DNA from: Liolophura sinensis | Taxonomy: Eukaryota > Mollusca > Polyplacophora > Chitonida > Chitonidae | NCBI RefSeq assembly: GCF_032854445.1 | Contig: NC_088304.1 | Location: 30,327,732 to 30,391,731, forward strand | Reading direction: 5' to 3' | DNA: 64,000 nucleotides | Part shown: piece after piece, positions 1 to 11,475 of the stretch | Layout of the letters: every line of letters begins with the position of its first letter | Position numbering within the stretch: position 1 is the first letter of the stretch | Position numbers and translations under genes: made by a program | Notes under the pieces: model-generated | What the model saw: only the letters and a program-made list of their open reading frames with translations | Database searches by the model: none | Told to the model about the DNA's origin: nothing

Positions 1-425
1 ACCCGTAATCTCCGAGGATGGGATCCTGGTGGCTGAGATCCTCACATCCAACACACCACTTGGGCCCTTACTTGGAGAGAGACGGGAGGTCGCATGTGCC
101 CAGTCTGATCAATCAGCTTGGTCACGTCTTGCCTTTGCGTGGTCCTAAAACATTTCTCGACAACATCACTCCTTAGAGAATAACTGTTTCGTTCCAAGTT
201 TTGGTTGTGGGACTACGTTTTGAGGCGGTGGCTCGTGGGTCAATCGAGTAGTACGTGTCTGATGTGTGACCTTATTTACTTAATGGAGTTTCCTCATTAG
301 GGCCATCTATTCGAGTATACCTCATGTGGAGTCCTTGGTGTGTGTCCCCCAAGTTCAGGCATCGCCTTTGTTGGCACTCCGTGGCGGGTGTTTAACACGT
401 GGGGTGAATTTTTATTATATATACT
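1..425. other. Left edge and LINE 5' region
   Basis: No gene of its own was recognised here. The part from about 296 to 425 directly precedes the LINE ORF1 start and is probably its 5' untranslated region. Nothing upstream of 487 recurs in the second duplication copy, because the duplicated block starts inside ORF1. Confidence 0.4.
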
Positions 426-1343
426 ATGTCTTCTTTAAATATTTCAACAAATGTTTCAAAGATATCTATGAGGTCTTCCTCTGGGACGACTGCGAGTACC
501 GACAAAAAGAGGAAGTTGGAGGATTTGTCGGACTGGTTTGATAAATGTAATGGGTCGTACAGTTGGCCGGCTTTTATTGTTCTTTCAACTAAGAATGAAC
601 AGAAGCCGGCCTCCAAAATCCATCCCTTTCTTTTGCAAAGGGCTCTCCAGGGTGTAGCTGGAGCTGTAAAAAATGTGAAAAAGCCAAGGTCCGGAGACAT
701 TCTCATTGAATGTCTCCGCCAACAACAATCAATCAATTTATTATCTTTGAAAAAAATTTCGGACATACCTGTGTATACATCCCCTCACAATTCCCTAAAT
801 AGCTGTCGGGGAATAATTCGTGACCGGGATCAAGATATTTTGGAACTTTTGGAAGAGGAAATCAGGGTGTTACCAGAGTAAAGCGCTTCACAATGAAGAA
901 ATCCGGTAATATCCTGAAACTAAATACATACCTGTTGACCTTTAATCGTACCTTTGTTCCATCATACATCTACATTGGCCCGTATAGGGGTCAATGTGGA
1001 TCTATACATCCTTAACCCAACACGTTGTTTCACCTGCCAGGACTTTGCTCATGGCAAGGGCCATTGTAAAAATAAACTGGTTTGTTTTCGATGTGGCAGT
1101 GAAGGTCACGAGGGTTTCGACTGCAGCAACACAGTTAAGTGTTGCAATTGCGGTGGAGTTCACATGGCCTCCTCTTGGGACTGTCCACTTTTTCTTATGG
1201 AAAAACAAATAATCACTATAAAAACTAAAAACAATATATCGTATCAGGAGGCCCGCAAACTAGTCTCGCCTCCTAATACTTCACTGCAGACTTCATTTGC
1301 CAATACGACCAAGCGGGTAGCATCTGTTACTACTCAAACATAA
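426..1343 (+). pseudogene. LINE ORF1, gag-like zinc-knuckle protein, frameshifted
   Basis: An N-terminal part (426-881) starts at MSSLNISTN and ends in a stop. A C-terminal part in another frame (to 1,343) carries CFTCQDFAHGKGHC, CFRCGSEGHEGFDC and CCNCGGVH, the CX2CX4HX4C-type knuckles that bind nucleic acid in LINE ORF1 proteins. The frame break between the halves, near 875, is present in both duplicate copies, so it predates the duplication. An additional frame change near 990 (an extra GG) is private to this copy. Confidence 0.75.
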
Positions 1344-1772
1344 TGACTTGGCCCATTGCAAACCAGAAACCTTGTCCTCTTTCTGTTGAACCTACTGTTC
1401 GACCTGCTTTTAATATATCCCCAACCCAGACTACCTCAATACAACAGATAAAACCAGCGAATAATACTGACCAACCCGATAACCCTTAACCTAATCAAAC
1501 TAAAAACAAAAATATGTCCGGAGATAAACCTTCAAATAATAACAATAAACTTAATAAACCTAGTGACCCAACACAACGTCCTTCTACGGCCACTAGGGAC
1601 CCAATCTAAACTTTTAATCGATTTGGATCGTTGGAGGACGTTAGTCCTTCAACATCAGATGCGGATGTGATGGATACATCACCCACACCGGGGAGATCTT
1701 CCAGCTGATCTCCACGGAAGTGTCGTCCGCCGTCCAAACATAAAGAAAAATCCCCCATAAGCCCCCTCCATA
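1344..1772 (+). other. LINE ORF1-ORF2 linker
   Basis: Asn/Pro/Thr-rich low-complexity sequence with many stops joins the two LINE ORFs. The last part resembles a Ser/Pro-rich, basic ORF1 tail. It has no independent gene. Confidence 0.5.
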
Positions 1773-4756
1773 ATGTCTTTAGACAAAATTATTCACTGGA
1801 ATTGTCGAGGTCTTAAGGTAAATTTTATTGAAATAACACAGCTTGTTCAGTCAGTAAATCCTATTACCGTTAGTCTTCAGGAAACTCACCTGAAAACATC
1901 TGACAAAGATAAGACAACTCTTAAAAATTACTCATTATACAGTACTTACTCAAATGAAGAAGAGCGGGCTGCAATAACAATATTGTTCACAGACCTGTTG
2001 CTCTGGATACAGAGCTTGAGGCTGTGGCAGTTCGTGTTTCATGGTCTGAAACAATCACATTATGTTCAGTGTATATTCCCTCGAACATTTCTTTGTCAGT
2101 TTTGTAGTTACATAATTTAAAAGAACAGTTGCCAATACCTTTAGTACTAATGAGAGATTTTAATTCCCATAACCCCCTTTGGGGCAGTAATACCATAAAT
2201 AATAAGGGTAAGATAGTCGAAGACTTCTTATCGAAGGAGGAACTGTGTTATTTCAATGATGGTTCTAATACCTATTTACATCCGGGTAATGGCGCTTATT
2301 CTGCTATCGACCTCATTATCACAGACCCATCACTTCTCCCTGATTTTTCTTGGAAGGTACATTACGATCTTTGTGATAGTGATCACTTTCCTATAATCCT
2401 AGAGCATATCACTTTTAGTTCTTTAGAATGTGTAGCTAGGTGGAAATTCGATAAAGCAGATTGGATCGCATTTGAGATGTTTCGTGAGGCTGGTATCACT
2501 TCAGAAGCTCTCAATGCAGTAGATGATCCTATATTAAAATTTAATGAACTTGTTTTAGTAGCGGCTGATAGAACTATCCCTAAGACCTTGACAAATCCCG
2601 AATCCAAAAGTAAACCCTGGTACGACAATGACTGTCGTAAAGCCATGAAGGACCGGAAAAAGGCTGTTCGCAGATTTAATCATTGTCCTACTCATAATAA
2701 TTAAAACCAGGTTCATTTTAGAGCTAAAGCTCGTCGATTAATCAAGTCCAAGAGACGATCTTGTTGGAGGAACTTTGTTTCGGGCATTACGTCAAAAACA
2801 CCCATGCGTAAGGTCTGGAACGTTGTTCAGAAACTTAAAGGCAAATATAATAAAGCAAAAGTCCAGCATTTGAAAGATGGAGATAATATATTAACCTCTC
2901 CATCTGATATAGCCAAGAAAATTAGCTAGTTATAAATTAGCTGAGACAATTTCCAAGAAATCTTCTTCCGAGAATTATACTTCAGAATTCCAACATATTA
3001 TAAACCAGAAGGAGAAAATCAAATTGCCCTTTTCTTCTAAGAATTTAGAAGATTATAATCGTCCTTTTAACATAGAGGAACTTAAAACGGCCCACGATAC
3101 TGCTTGTGGTCCTGACAACGTAATTTATAAGTTTCTGTATCTCAGGGCAGTGACTGTCCACCACCCTGTTTATTATCAAAATAAATAGTCTGGCTAAACT
3201 CTTACATCTGGTACAGAGGGTTATTTGTATGTTGGTGATTTCCTTATATGTTACCTGGCCAAAAATTTGAATAACGTCGAGCAGCAAACTGCAGCTTTGT
3301 CTCAATAAGATCGAGAAATGGGCAGTTGCCAACGGGTTTAGATTTTCTACATCTAAAACTGTTGGTATGCACTTTTGTCATCAACCGAAACTTCGTTTAG
3401 ATCCAGATCTTAAATTTTGTTGGGAACCAGTTCAAATAGTTGGGGAAAATAAATTTTTAGGGGTTATATTTGATCGCAGATTATCGTTTATTTCTCATAT
3501 TAAAATGCTTAAAGCTAAATGTCTCGATATAATCAAGGTCGTGTCTAGCACCGATTGGGGGGGCTGAGTGATCTGTTTTATTAAATCTATATTGTTATCT
3601 GGTAAGGTCTAAATTGGACTATGGAGGCAAATAAGCCTACTTTATATAACCGACGTATAAAACTGAGCCTTCAATATGCTACAAAGCTTAAAGCTCATCC
3701 AACAAACCCTGCCATCAGTCCATCATATGTAGATAAATTTAACAAAATGTTCCAACAAGATCCGTCCGTTTGGTCGTCGTATACAGGACCATATTGTGGA
3801 AGCTACATCAAATTAGAGGATATAGCTCGGGTGTCTTTTTCGGAGTCTACTCCCTGGCTTCTTCCACAACCTGAACTAATACTTAATCGACGTAATCATA
3901 AAAAATCAGATACAAATCCTCTCGTAATTGAGCAAAGTTTTGCTGAAATTAAGGCTAATTATCCGGATTACAAAATTATATACACTGATGAGTCAAATGA
4001 TGGCGACAGAGTTGCGGCTGCGGCTGTCTTAGAACAGCGAGTCCCTTCTCTACGTCTTCCATCTTCTGCTTCATTCTTCTCAGGCAAAGCCAGAGCTATA
4101 CTCTTGGCCTTATCATATGTTTTTTCCGGGCGTGCCAAGAGGGCAGTGATGTGTAGTGACTCATTCTCCTTCCTTTTAGCAATACAGCAAAATAAATTTT
4201 TAAATCGGTTAATTCTTGAAATTTTAGCCTTACATAGAAAAACTAATTAAAAGAGGTGAAGATATTATCTTCTGTTGGATACCGAGCCATATTGGTATCC
4301 ATGGAAACACAGTCATAGACAGGAAAGCTAAAGTCGCCCTTAATAAATCAACATCTAAAATTAAGATCCCTTATTCTGACTTCAGGTCTAATATTCTTAA
4401 ATATGTTCCTCGCCTTTGGTAGATTGAATGGGGTTTACAGGTGCGTAATATACTGCACACTATTCACCCTATAATTCTTATACACATGGTATCTCGCAGA
4501 GACCAAGTAGTTTTAACAAGGAGTCGTATCGGCCATTCTCGTTTGACACACAAGTTTATTCTTGATGGGGGACACTTTCCCACAGTGTGTTGGATGTGAT
4601 GCTCAATACGCCATCAAACATATCCTTGTTGGCAGTGTAGACTTTGCTCATGTTCGCGATAAGTTCTACACAGTCAACACTATATTCGATATTTTCGACA
4701 GCATTGCTGGCGATGCTGTTATAAATTATATAAAGTCCATATATCATAAAATATAG
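1773..4756 (+). pseudogene. LINE ORF2 (endonuclease / RT / RNase H), broken, copy 1
   Basis: The first ATG of ORF2 gives MSLDKIIHWNCRG. The endonuclease signatures WNCRG, LQETH, DFNSHNPLWG and SDHFPI are all visible but lie in two frames (1,773-2,120 and 2,129-2,704). The RT region is reduced to its ends: a GPDN-containing stretch near 3,110 is followed almost at once by the post-catalytic thumb region (3,367-3,567), and the usual YxDD box survives only as a YVGD-like remnant near 3,230. The RNase H segment (3,621-4,250) has a TDES motif, and a WIPSHIGIHGN motif follows in another frame. A C-terminal Cys-rich motif lies near 4,590. It is not translatable as one protein. Confidence 0.8.
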
Positions 4757-4790
4757 TTCTTAATAAATATATACAAATAAATCATATATT

Positions 4791-5759
4791 CATACGTTTG
4801 TCTACATAGTTATAATTATATTGTGGTTTTCGAATATTATCTGAGGTTTGGTTCTTTTAAAAAGTAGTTTCAAACATGTTCGTCTGTTTTGGCTTTATGT
4901 TAAGTGTTCTTCATTGTATCGGAAACCATTCACTGTCTCCTGTTTTAAACCTATCCTTCCCACGATATGTCTGAAAAATTGCCGATATGTCGTATATCCA
5001 TAATCATTCATTCATTCACGAATGTACGATCCTCCATAACGTGTTTGGCTGTCACATGAGCATTAGTATTAATATGGTCAACCTTTTTCTTAACTAGTTC
5101 AAGTCAAATGTCAAGGACTAAACGTTCTACTGTCTTCCTTTTATAAGGCTTATCTTCCTTCATATTTATTTTTCTCGGCTTCGGACCTCTCAGCAACAGA
5201 CGTCGTAGACATCATTCTTTACAATATCTAGGTTACCCGTCATAACATGTTGACATGAATTGAAAGGCTTATTTGTCAATAGAGGTAGTAAGTAAGACAT
5301 TTCGCTTATGCAAGCAAAGAATGTAACTCAGAGTCACCCACAGCCCCTTCCTCATGGGATGAACAGTCCTCTTTCTTTATGAAAACGTTAAAAAAACTGG
5401 TTCTCTTTGATGCTTCTTTGTACAAATATTTATAGAGCAAAATTTGGCGCTGTCGAAATTTTATTCACCGTCTTCTTAAGACACACATCGCATACAGAAC
5501 ATATGGGCCTTAGTAGCAACTGGTAAAGTAAATACTTTCCAACGCTTAGGCTAATTCGGGGTGATAAAAATATATCCTTTATAAATAGGGTGTTTTTTTT
5601 TCAAAAAAGAAATTTAACTCAGAAAAGTGGATGAATCCAGTGTGCAAGTAGTAGGTAAGATTTCTTGACAAGGCGAGAACTTAAACAGGCTACACCTGAT
5701 TTCGGAGCACTTTCAAGTATTCACGTCAGTTTAAGGTCTGACAGCAACCTCAAGGATTC
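4791..5759 (+). promoter_or_regulatory. 5' flank of Toll-like receptor copy 1, with TATA box
   Basis: No coding potential was seen. A TATAAATA motif spans 5,580-5,587, about 175 bp before the receptor ATG. It is conserved at the equivalent place in copy 2, which fits an intron-poor gene with a 5' leader of roughly 150 nt. The first 170 bp (4,911-5,093) correspond to the block that is tandemly doubled in copy 2. Confidence 0.5.
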
Positions 5760-8215
5760 ATGGATTGTTACTTACCTTTATTTGTGATGGTTCAGGTACT
5801 GACCAGAACTGATGGCCGCCACGTGGACCTATCTCATTGTAGATTGCAGACGGTACCAAGCAACATTTCGGCAGTATCAGAGAGTTTAGACCTAAGTTGG
5901 AATCTCCTGAGAACCATAACCAATGATGCCTTCATCAACCTGAGCTCTCTGACGGCCTTGGATCTGTCTGGTAACCGACTACAAAACCTACAACCATGGG
6001 CTTTCAGAGGATTGTCAAAGCTCTTGTCCCTCAATCTGAACCAAAACAATCTTCAGCTAACCTACGAAGCCTATCCTCCTAATGTCTTTCGACCACTTCA
6101 GCGGTTAGAGACGCTAAAGATAATCTACAATGCTAACACGGGCAGAAAAGATCTACCAAAGGGATATCCAGATCAACTGTTCAGTAGCCTTGGATCTGTG
6201 ACATTGCTTGCCATTGATGGTATTGATGGGTTACCTTTTGGACAAGGGATTTTGACCATGTCCCAGCTTTCGTCATTACAGGTGAACTTAAGGGAGCAAG
6301 ATACACCGAATGAAACGTTTGCTGTTTTCGGAAACTTATCAGTTATGTCATTACAAGTTGAGTGTGCAAAGCTTGAAATAGGCAGTTTGAAACATTTCCC
6401 TCACATGAAAATTTTAAGGATCAAAACTGATGGATTAAATCATGCATTATCTGCACTTGCCGACGTTCGCTACAGGAGCTTTACATTTCTTTCCTTGTCT
6501 TACTGTAATGTCGATATAAACAGCGGTCTGAATCCAGATAATTTAATCATCACACGAAATAAGTTTGCTCACTTGGCAACCTTATGTGTTCAAGACCTAG
6601 ATCTTAGTAACAATTTTATTATCCGCTTGGATATAAATGCCATGTTTGAAATTAAGTACCCAGAATGTTACGAAAGGATGAACCTTGGAGAAAATTATTT
6701 AGTTGTAGCGACTCAAGGATTCTTATATTTAGGTTTCCTGAGATTAACAAACCTCAATTATCTAAACATCAGCCCTGGGAAAAGGTATTTTGTGCCAATC
6801 AGTAAGCCATTGTCCCTTGCAAAAAAACATTCCCTGCTCAGCTCCGCTGATACATTGCATCTAACAATTCCCTTCCCACCTTCACTCCAAACTTTGAATG
6901 TTAGCTATGTTGGTAGTGGTGATCACTTTAGAATTGATGTTACATTTAAAAACGCAGACAAACTTCGAAATGTCGACTTGGCATTCACCCAATCCGTGGG
7001 GTGCTTTATGTTGATCTCAGGGATGCAGAATGTTGAGGTGTTAAATATTTCTGGTATAGACTGCTCTCTGCTAAAGCCAACATTTTTTGACTCTTTTTCG
7101 GGCTTACGTGTCCTTGTTGCACAAAGCTGTAGGCTGAGGGAAGGCTTTGAGCGTGATGCACATGGCGTTGCTTTCCGCTCTATTAAAAACCTAAAATCAC
7201 TTGACCTATCGAGCAACGATTTAACAACGCTGCACAAAGATTTGTTTAAGCCACTTCTCAGCCTCGAAGTCTTGATCCTCAGAAACAACAAGTTAACCGT
7301 AATCCCCTTAGCTCTCTTCACATTAAGTCTCTTCGATATTTGGATTTAACAGTCAATTGTTCTTTCATCATTTTCCGAAGAGGAAAGCAGTGGGTCACTT
7401 CTACAACTTCTTTGGAAGGACAAAAGTCGGTGATCTTGTCTCTTAGTAATAACTCCTTTCTCTGTATTTGTAACACGCTGCCGTTTGTCCACTGGGTTCT
7501 AGCAAATTCTAACAATATCCTCGATCATGAAAAGCCTGTCGTGCAGAATGGAAAATGGAACAATGACAAATATAATGAACTTAAAGTCAATAATAAAGGA
7601 TATAGATGTCTGCTGCGTCAGCAAGATTTGGTTGACATTTTCTGTTGTTGGATCCTGTTTGTTAACTCTCTGTGTAATCTTGGCAATATTGGGCTACCGT
7701 TACAGATGGAACATAAATACTGGATGAGGACGAAATGTCGTAGAGGTCCTGTATATGACGAATTGGCCATGAACATTATCAGTTTGACGCATTTGTTGGC
7801 CTACAATTCGCAGAATTACCAGTGGGCCTGTCGTGATCTACGAAAACGTTTTGGAAACTGAGAACAATTACAAACTTTGCCTCCATGATCGTGATTTCCC
7901 TGTAGGTGTCAGTATACAACAGAATATTGTAGACGCCCGTGAACAACAGCCGGAAAGTCATCCTGGTGATCACCAGAGCCTTTCTGAGAAGCGACTGGTG
8001 TGAGTTTTGAAATTCAAATGGCGGGCATGCGCATGATGAGAGACGGTCGTGAGGACGCCATTATTGTGATCATGATGGAAGAAACCCCGGTGACGGAAAT
8101 GCCAAAGTCGTTACTGAATCTGTGGAAACACATTACTTTTCTCATGTGGGAAAATGAGCAAACGGAAGAAGAGATTTTCTGGGATCGACTCCTAGAAGTA
8201 ATGGCACGCCCTTAA
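5760..8215 (+). pseudogene. Toll-like receptor, copy 1, reading frame broken in TM/TIR region
   Basis: This is a near-identical counterpart of the intact receptor at 25,477-27,930. The leucine-rich ectodomain is open for 529 codons, from the same ATG (MDCYLPLFVMVQ) to 7,349. From 7,319 to 8,010 ten one-base length differences from copy 2 occur (near 7,319, 7,356, 7,387, 7,530, 7,714, 7,768, 7,796, 7,845, 7,936 and 8,006), mostly in short homopolymers. The LRR C-terminal cap, TM segment and TIR domain are therefore scattered over three frames. As written it could make only a truncated, secreted-type LRR protein. Either it is a young pseudogene or this stretch is poorly sequenced; the complete absence of indels in the preceding 1.5 kb makes the second option serious. 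Confidence 0.8.
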
Positions 8216-10425
8216 ACATAAACAGCGATTATCCTTTTGTCAGTTTTGTTCGTATATCATGTTGTTCTGAGTTACAGTGGATAACGTGCGCTGAGCGTAG
8301 ATTGCTTTAAGATGTGATGATATAAGCTGCTTTCAAAGGTCTTGTACATGTACACATCTTGTACATGTCGAGCTATGTTCAATACAGCAGAGAAACGCCA
8401 AGATAACAGGCCAGTATTTTGTCCTGTCTTATTTATTTATCAACTCGATCTGACCGTATTTTGTCGATCTATAAAAAATACGCTGTATATGTTCCCATGC
8501 CAACTGACACACTATCAAGCGGTCGAATTTCCACCAGCTATGTTGTGTCCACAATCCAAGTGTCACACAATCCAGTGGTCTTATTTCGGTAGTCGTTTGT
8601 AATTGTATGCCAATTATCACAAGAACACGTGATTACATTTCACCCGTTTTGAGTATGTCACTCTGTGACGTGGGCGTATTTCACCAGTAGCATGTACATG
8701 TGCCCCAAAGCTAATTACACGTACCGAAATGCTAATGAACACACGGCTACGTTATATGTTTGTGATCCAAAAGTGAGTTGTTATACTGTTAAGAGTTAAT
8801 CTTTTGAAAGTTATTTTTTGACAGTATGTGCCAGTTATTTGTGTTTAAATGTCAATTTTCACACTGTAACTTATACGTATTTTCCGGTTTAAATTGGCGC
8901 AAGTCTCACTCTGATATCGGTGGGGAAGATCCTCTTGATTCACTTTTTATCTGTTATATATTTAGAGAGCATTGCTTTAGTCGAAGAATAAGCAGAATTT
9001 AAGTTTTGCATTCAGGTTCTTGAATGACTGTCCGTGTTGCTATTCTAAGTGTCCCAATTGCTATTGTAAGAGTTCATATTACTGTTTAGACTGTCCCTGT
9101 TGGTACTGCCAATTGTCCCAGTTGTTGTTAAAAATGTCTCTATTGCTGTTGACACTGTCGATATTGTTGCTAAAACTGTTCCTGTTGCCATTGTATATGT
9201 CCATATTGTTTCTAAAAGTGAGGACAGAAGTACAGCTGTAATCATTAGTCCTGCCTGTGCGTTATTGTAATTAGTGTAGGTGATATTAGATTTGTCACCC
9301 TAATCAGAGGTAAAGTTGATTCCATGCGTATAGTTGTAATGGTTTGGATCGCAGTAGTCAAAAGTTATTATTCAGTCGCATTAAGTCCTATCTACTTTTG
9401 TAATTGTATGTATGCTTGGGTTTTAATGTCGCACCTATTCTACATATTGTAAATGCCACTGTAGTTGTCCACCGCCTTGTAATCCCGGAAAAGTAAATAC
9501 AGTTACATTTATCATGTTGTAACTTTTGTAATGTTTCCTTCTGTACAATCGTCTTCCTGTGTTTTCCAAATTTACTTCGGAAGATGCTTGTCCCCTTGTC
9601 TTTACGAGAGAGTCATGTGTGTGCAAAAACCGAATCGCATGTAATCCGGGTCAAGACGACATCAAACTTAGAGCATTTGTGAGAGGTAGCAGTTATATGT
9701 AATCACATCCATGCTATAAAAAGCACAAGTGTGCCGAGGAGAGTTTCAGAAATCTTTAGCTCGGAAGACAGGGAAGTCATTTAAGGGCAAACAAAGGATA
9801 GCATCGTGTTAAACTGATTTGAATGTAAATATTGGGCATCTGCGTCTAATTCTTTCAGTCGAGCAGACAAATAAGGTAGTCGTCACGCTTTTGCCTGGTA
9901 ACATGAGGCTACCTAAATATGACCTAGCTAAAGTAAACTATTAAACATTGCTTACACAGCGCAGAGAGCTAACTTAGCAATGGAAAGGTGTCAAACATGA
10001 CTTGGATTTGATTTATCTGGTTGGGATTTACGCCAAACGCAAAAATGGTTTACTTATAAAACGATGACTAGCATTATTGTGAGAAGAGGAAACCGGGCAG
10101 ATCCCAGTAACTCACAGCGCTTGTATTGGTCAGAGAGCTGCTTAGTCATCGTAGTGTGCTGGCACACTAACCACCAGGCCAAACATATCTTTGCTGGAAA
10201 GGTAGGATGAAAAGATAATAGAGGACCAACGCGCATTCAATATTTATGACGTCGACCGAGACAAGGCAGTATTAATCTTGAAAACCAATTTATGGAATTA
10301 AATTATAAAAATTAAGTATTAACTACACAGTAACAATAGGTAGTTCCAAATACACACCACAGAAAAATATATTCAAATACCCTTTCTACGTAAACTGTGT
10401 CGCCTAGAATCAGGCGCTTACAGAG
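8216..10425 (+). other. 3' flank of Toll-like receptor copy 1
   Basis: Noncoding. It matches 27,931-30,220 in copy 2. A degenerate minisatellite of TGTTGTTAAAACTGTCC-like units lies at about 9,040-9,200. Several one-base differences from copy 2 continue to about 8,640. A diverged and shortened relative of this flank is found at 14,698-15,730. Confidence 0.6.
9040..9200. repeat. Degenerate TGTTGTTAAAACTGTCC-type minisatellite
   Basis: Short imperfect units built from 'ctgttgttaaaactgtcc' variants. The copy-2 equivalent (28,780-28,990) is longer, so the array has changed length since duplication. Confidence 0.5.
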
Positions 10426-10432
10426 GGTTGTA

Positions 10433-10850
10433 AAAAACACACGTCTCTTAATCTGAACCATAACAAGATTCAGTTAACCTACAAAGCCTATCCGCCTTAT
10501 ATCTTTCGTCCACTTCAGTGGTTAGAGATGCTCAAGATAATCTACAATGCTAACAATGACAGAAAAACTGTCCAAAGGGAAATACAGATCAACTGTTTAG
10601 TAGCCTTGGACCTGTGACGCTGCTTGCCATTGATCGCATTAACTACCCTCTGGGCGAGGATTTTTACACGTCTTATCTGAAATCTTTACAGGTTAACTTG
10701 CTGGGAGGTTACAGGAAGAAGCGCTGGCTGTGTTTGCGAACCTATCAATTGAGGGCTCAGACTTGGAACCGCGCAGTTTGAAACATTTCCCTCATTTGAA
10801 AAGTTTGAAGATTAAAACTGATGGATTAAACCGTGGCAGCCAAAACAGTC
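10433..10850 (+). pseudogene. Leucine-rich-repeat fragment of a second Toll-like receptor
   Basis: The DNA resembles about 6,026-6,450 of the receptor gene. Examples are the codons for SLNLNHNKIQLTYKAYP and for LKHFPHLKSLKIKTDGLN. It is split by frameshifts, and no TM or TIR region follows. It is a remnant of a paralogous receptor within the same cluster. The matching fragment at 30,220-30,640 keeps about 95 bp that are missing here. Confidence 0.7.
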
Positions 10851-10859
10851 TAAAGTATA

Positions 10860-11165
10860 CCAGTCGTTAAGTAAAATGGACGTTCCGGCTTAATAATCGC
10901 AAGACTAATTCCAACTTTTTAAACAAACACTAAGAAAGTATAAAAAGTATGAAATTAAGATAGATTCGTGAAAAGGGAAGCAGTCAGCAGTATCCACTGA
11001 TATAGGGTGGACATTAGGAATGTTTGAGATAAATGAAATCAGTATCCAAATCGTGTACATTGCTAGTTTTTAAGTTGTCGATAATCAGAATATGTATCTC
11101 CACTGCACTTTGATTGCAACTGTTCATTGATCTACGCGGCGATATAATTCAAGATGATGATCTAC
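10860..11165. other. Intergenic, nothing recognised
   Basis: AT-rich sequence shared with copy 2 (30,740-31,050). No gene or repeat was identified. Confidence 0.4.
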
Positions 11166-11167
11166 AG

Positions 11168-11475
11168 CTTCGGTGGTGTATTGGTTATAGTGTACGTCTC
11201 GGTGTTGGGAGACTGGAGATCAAACCCGGGTCGGGTCACACCAAACATTACAAATGGTACTTTCGCTCAGCGCTGAGAGGTTAGAACAAGGAAACAGGAC
11301 TGGTTGGTCCGGTGTTAGTATAATGTAACTGTGCGGGGTGTTCATGCATGGTGTCTGATATGATATTTGAGTAGAGGCATAATTTTAACGGCATGGGCTC
11401 GCCCTACCACATTAAGACACAGTATATGGACACACGTCTAACGACGCCTATTTGGTCATATGACTGAAAAATGGC
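11168..11475 (+). repeat. tRNA-derived SINE, copy 1
   Basis: The tRNA-like head has an A-box-like GGTGGTGTATTGGTTATAG and a B-box-like GAGATCAAACCCGGG. It is followed by a conserved core (ctgagaggttagaacaagga, then ggactggttggtccggtgtt) and a tail with 'tcatatgactgaaaaat'. Related copies lie at 31,061-31,390 and 56,640-56,950. The tail resembles that of common molluscan SINEs; family assignment is from memory and unproven. Confidence 0.65.

Larger units (their letters stand above)
426..4790 (+). mobile_element. Degenerate I-like non-LTR retrotransposon (LINE), copy 1
   Basis: In order this element shows a gag-like ORF1 with CCHC zinc knuckles, an apurinic-type endonuclease, remnants of reverse transcriptase, an RNase H region, a C-terminal Cys/His motif and an AT-rich tail. 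RNase H downstream of RT, together with a zinc-knuckle ORF1, points to the I clade of LINEs. It is the left member of a duplicated pair (other copy 19,883-24,315). Lesions private to this copy are a deletion of about 34 bp near 1,970, a 16-bp insertion near 2,916 and a deletion of about 123 bp near 3,625. It shares a larger RT deletion with copy 2, so the element was dead before duplication. Confidence 0.85.

Noticed and set aside
9020-9241. Cys/Tyr/Leu-rich 73-codon frame
   Set aside because: Translation of a minisatellite; no start context or conservation in copy 2.
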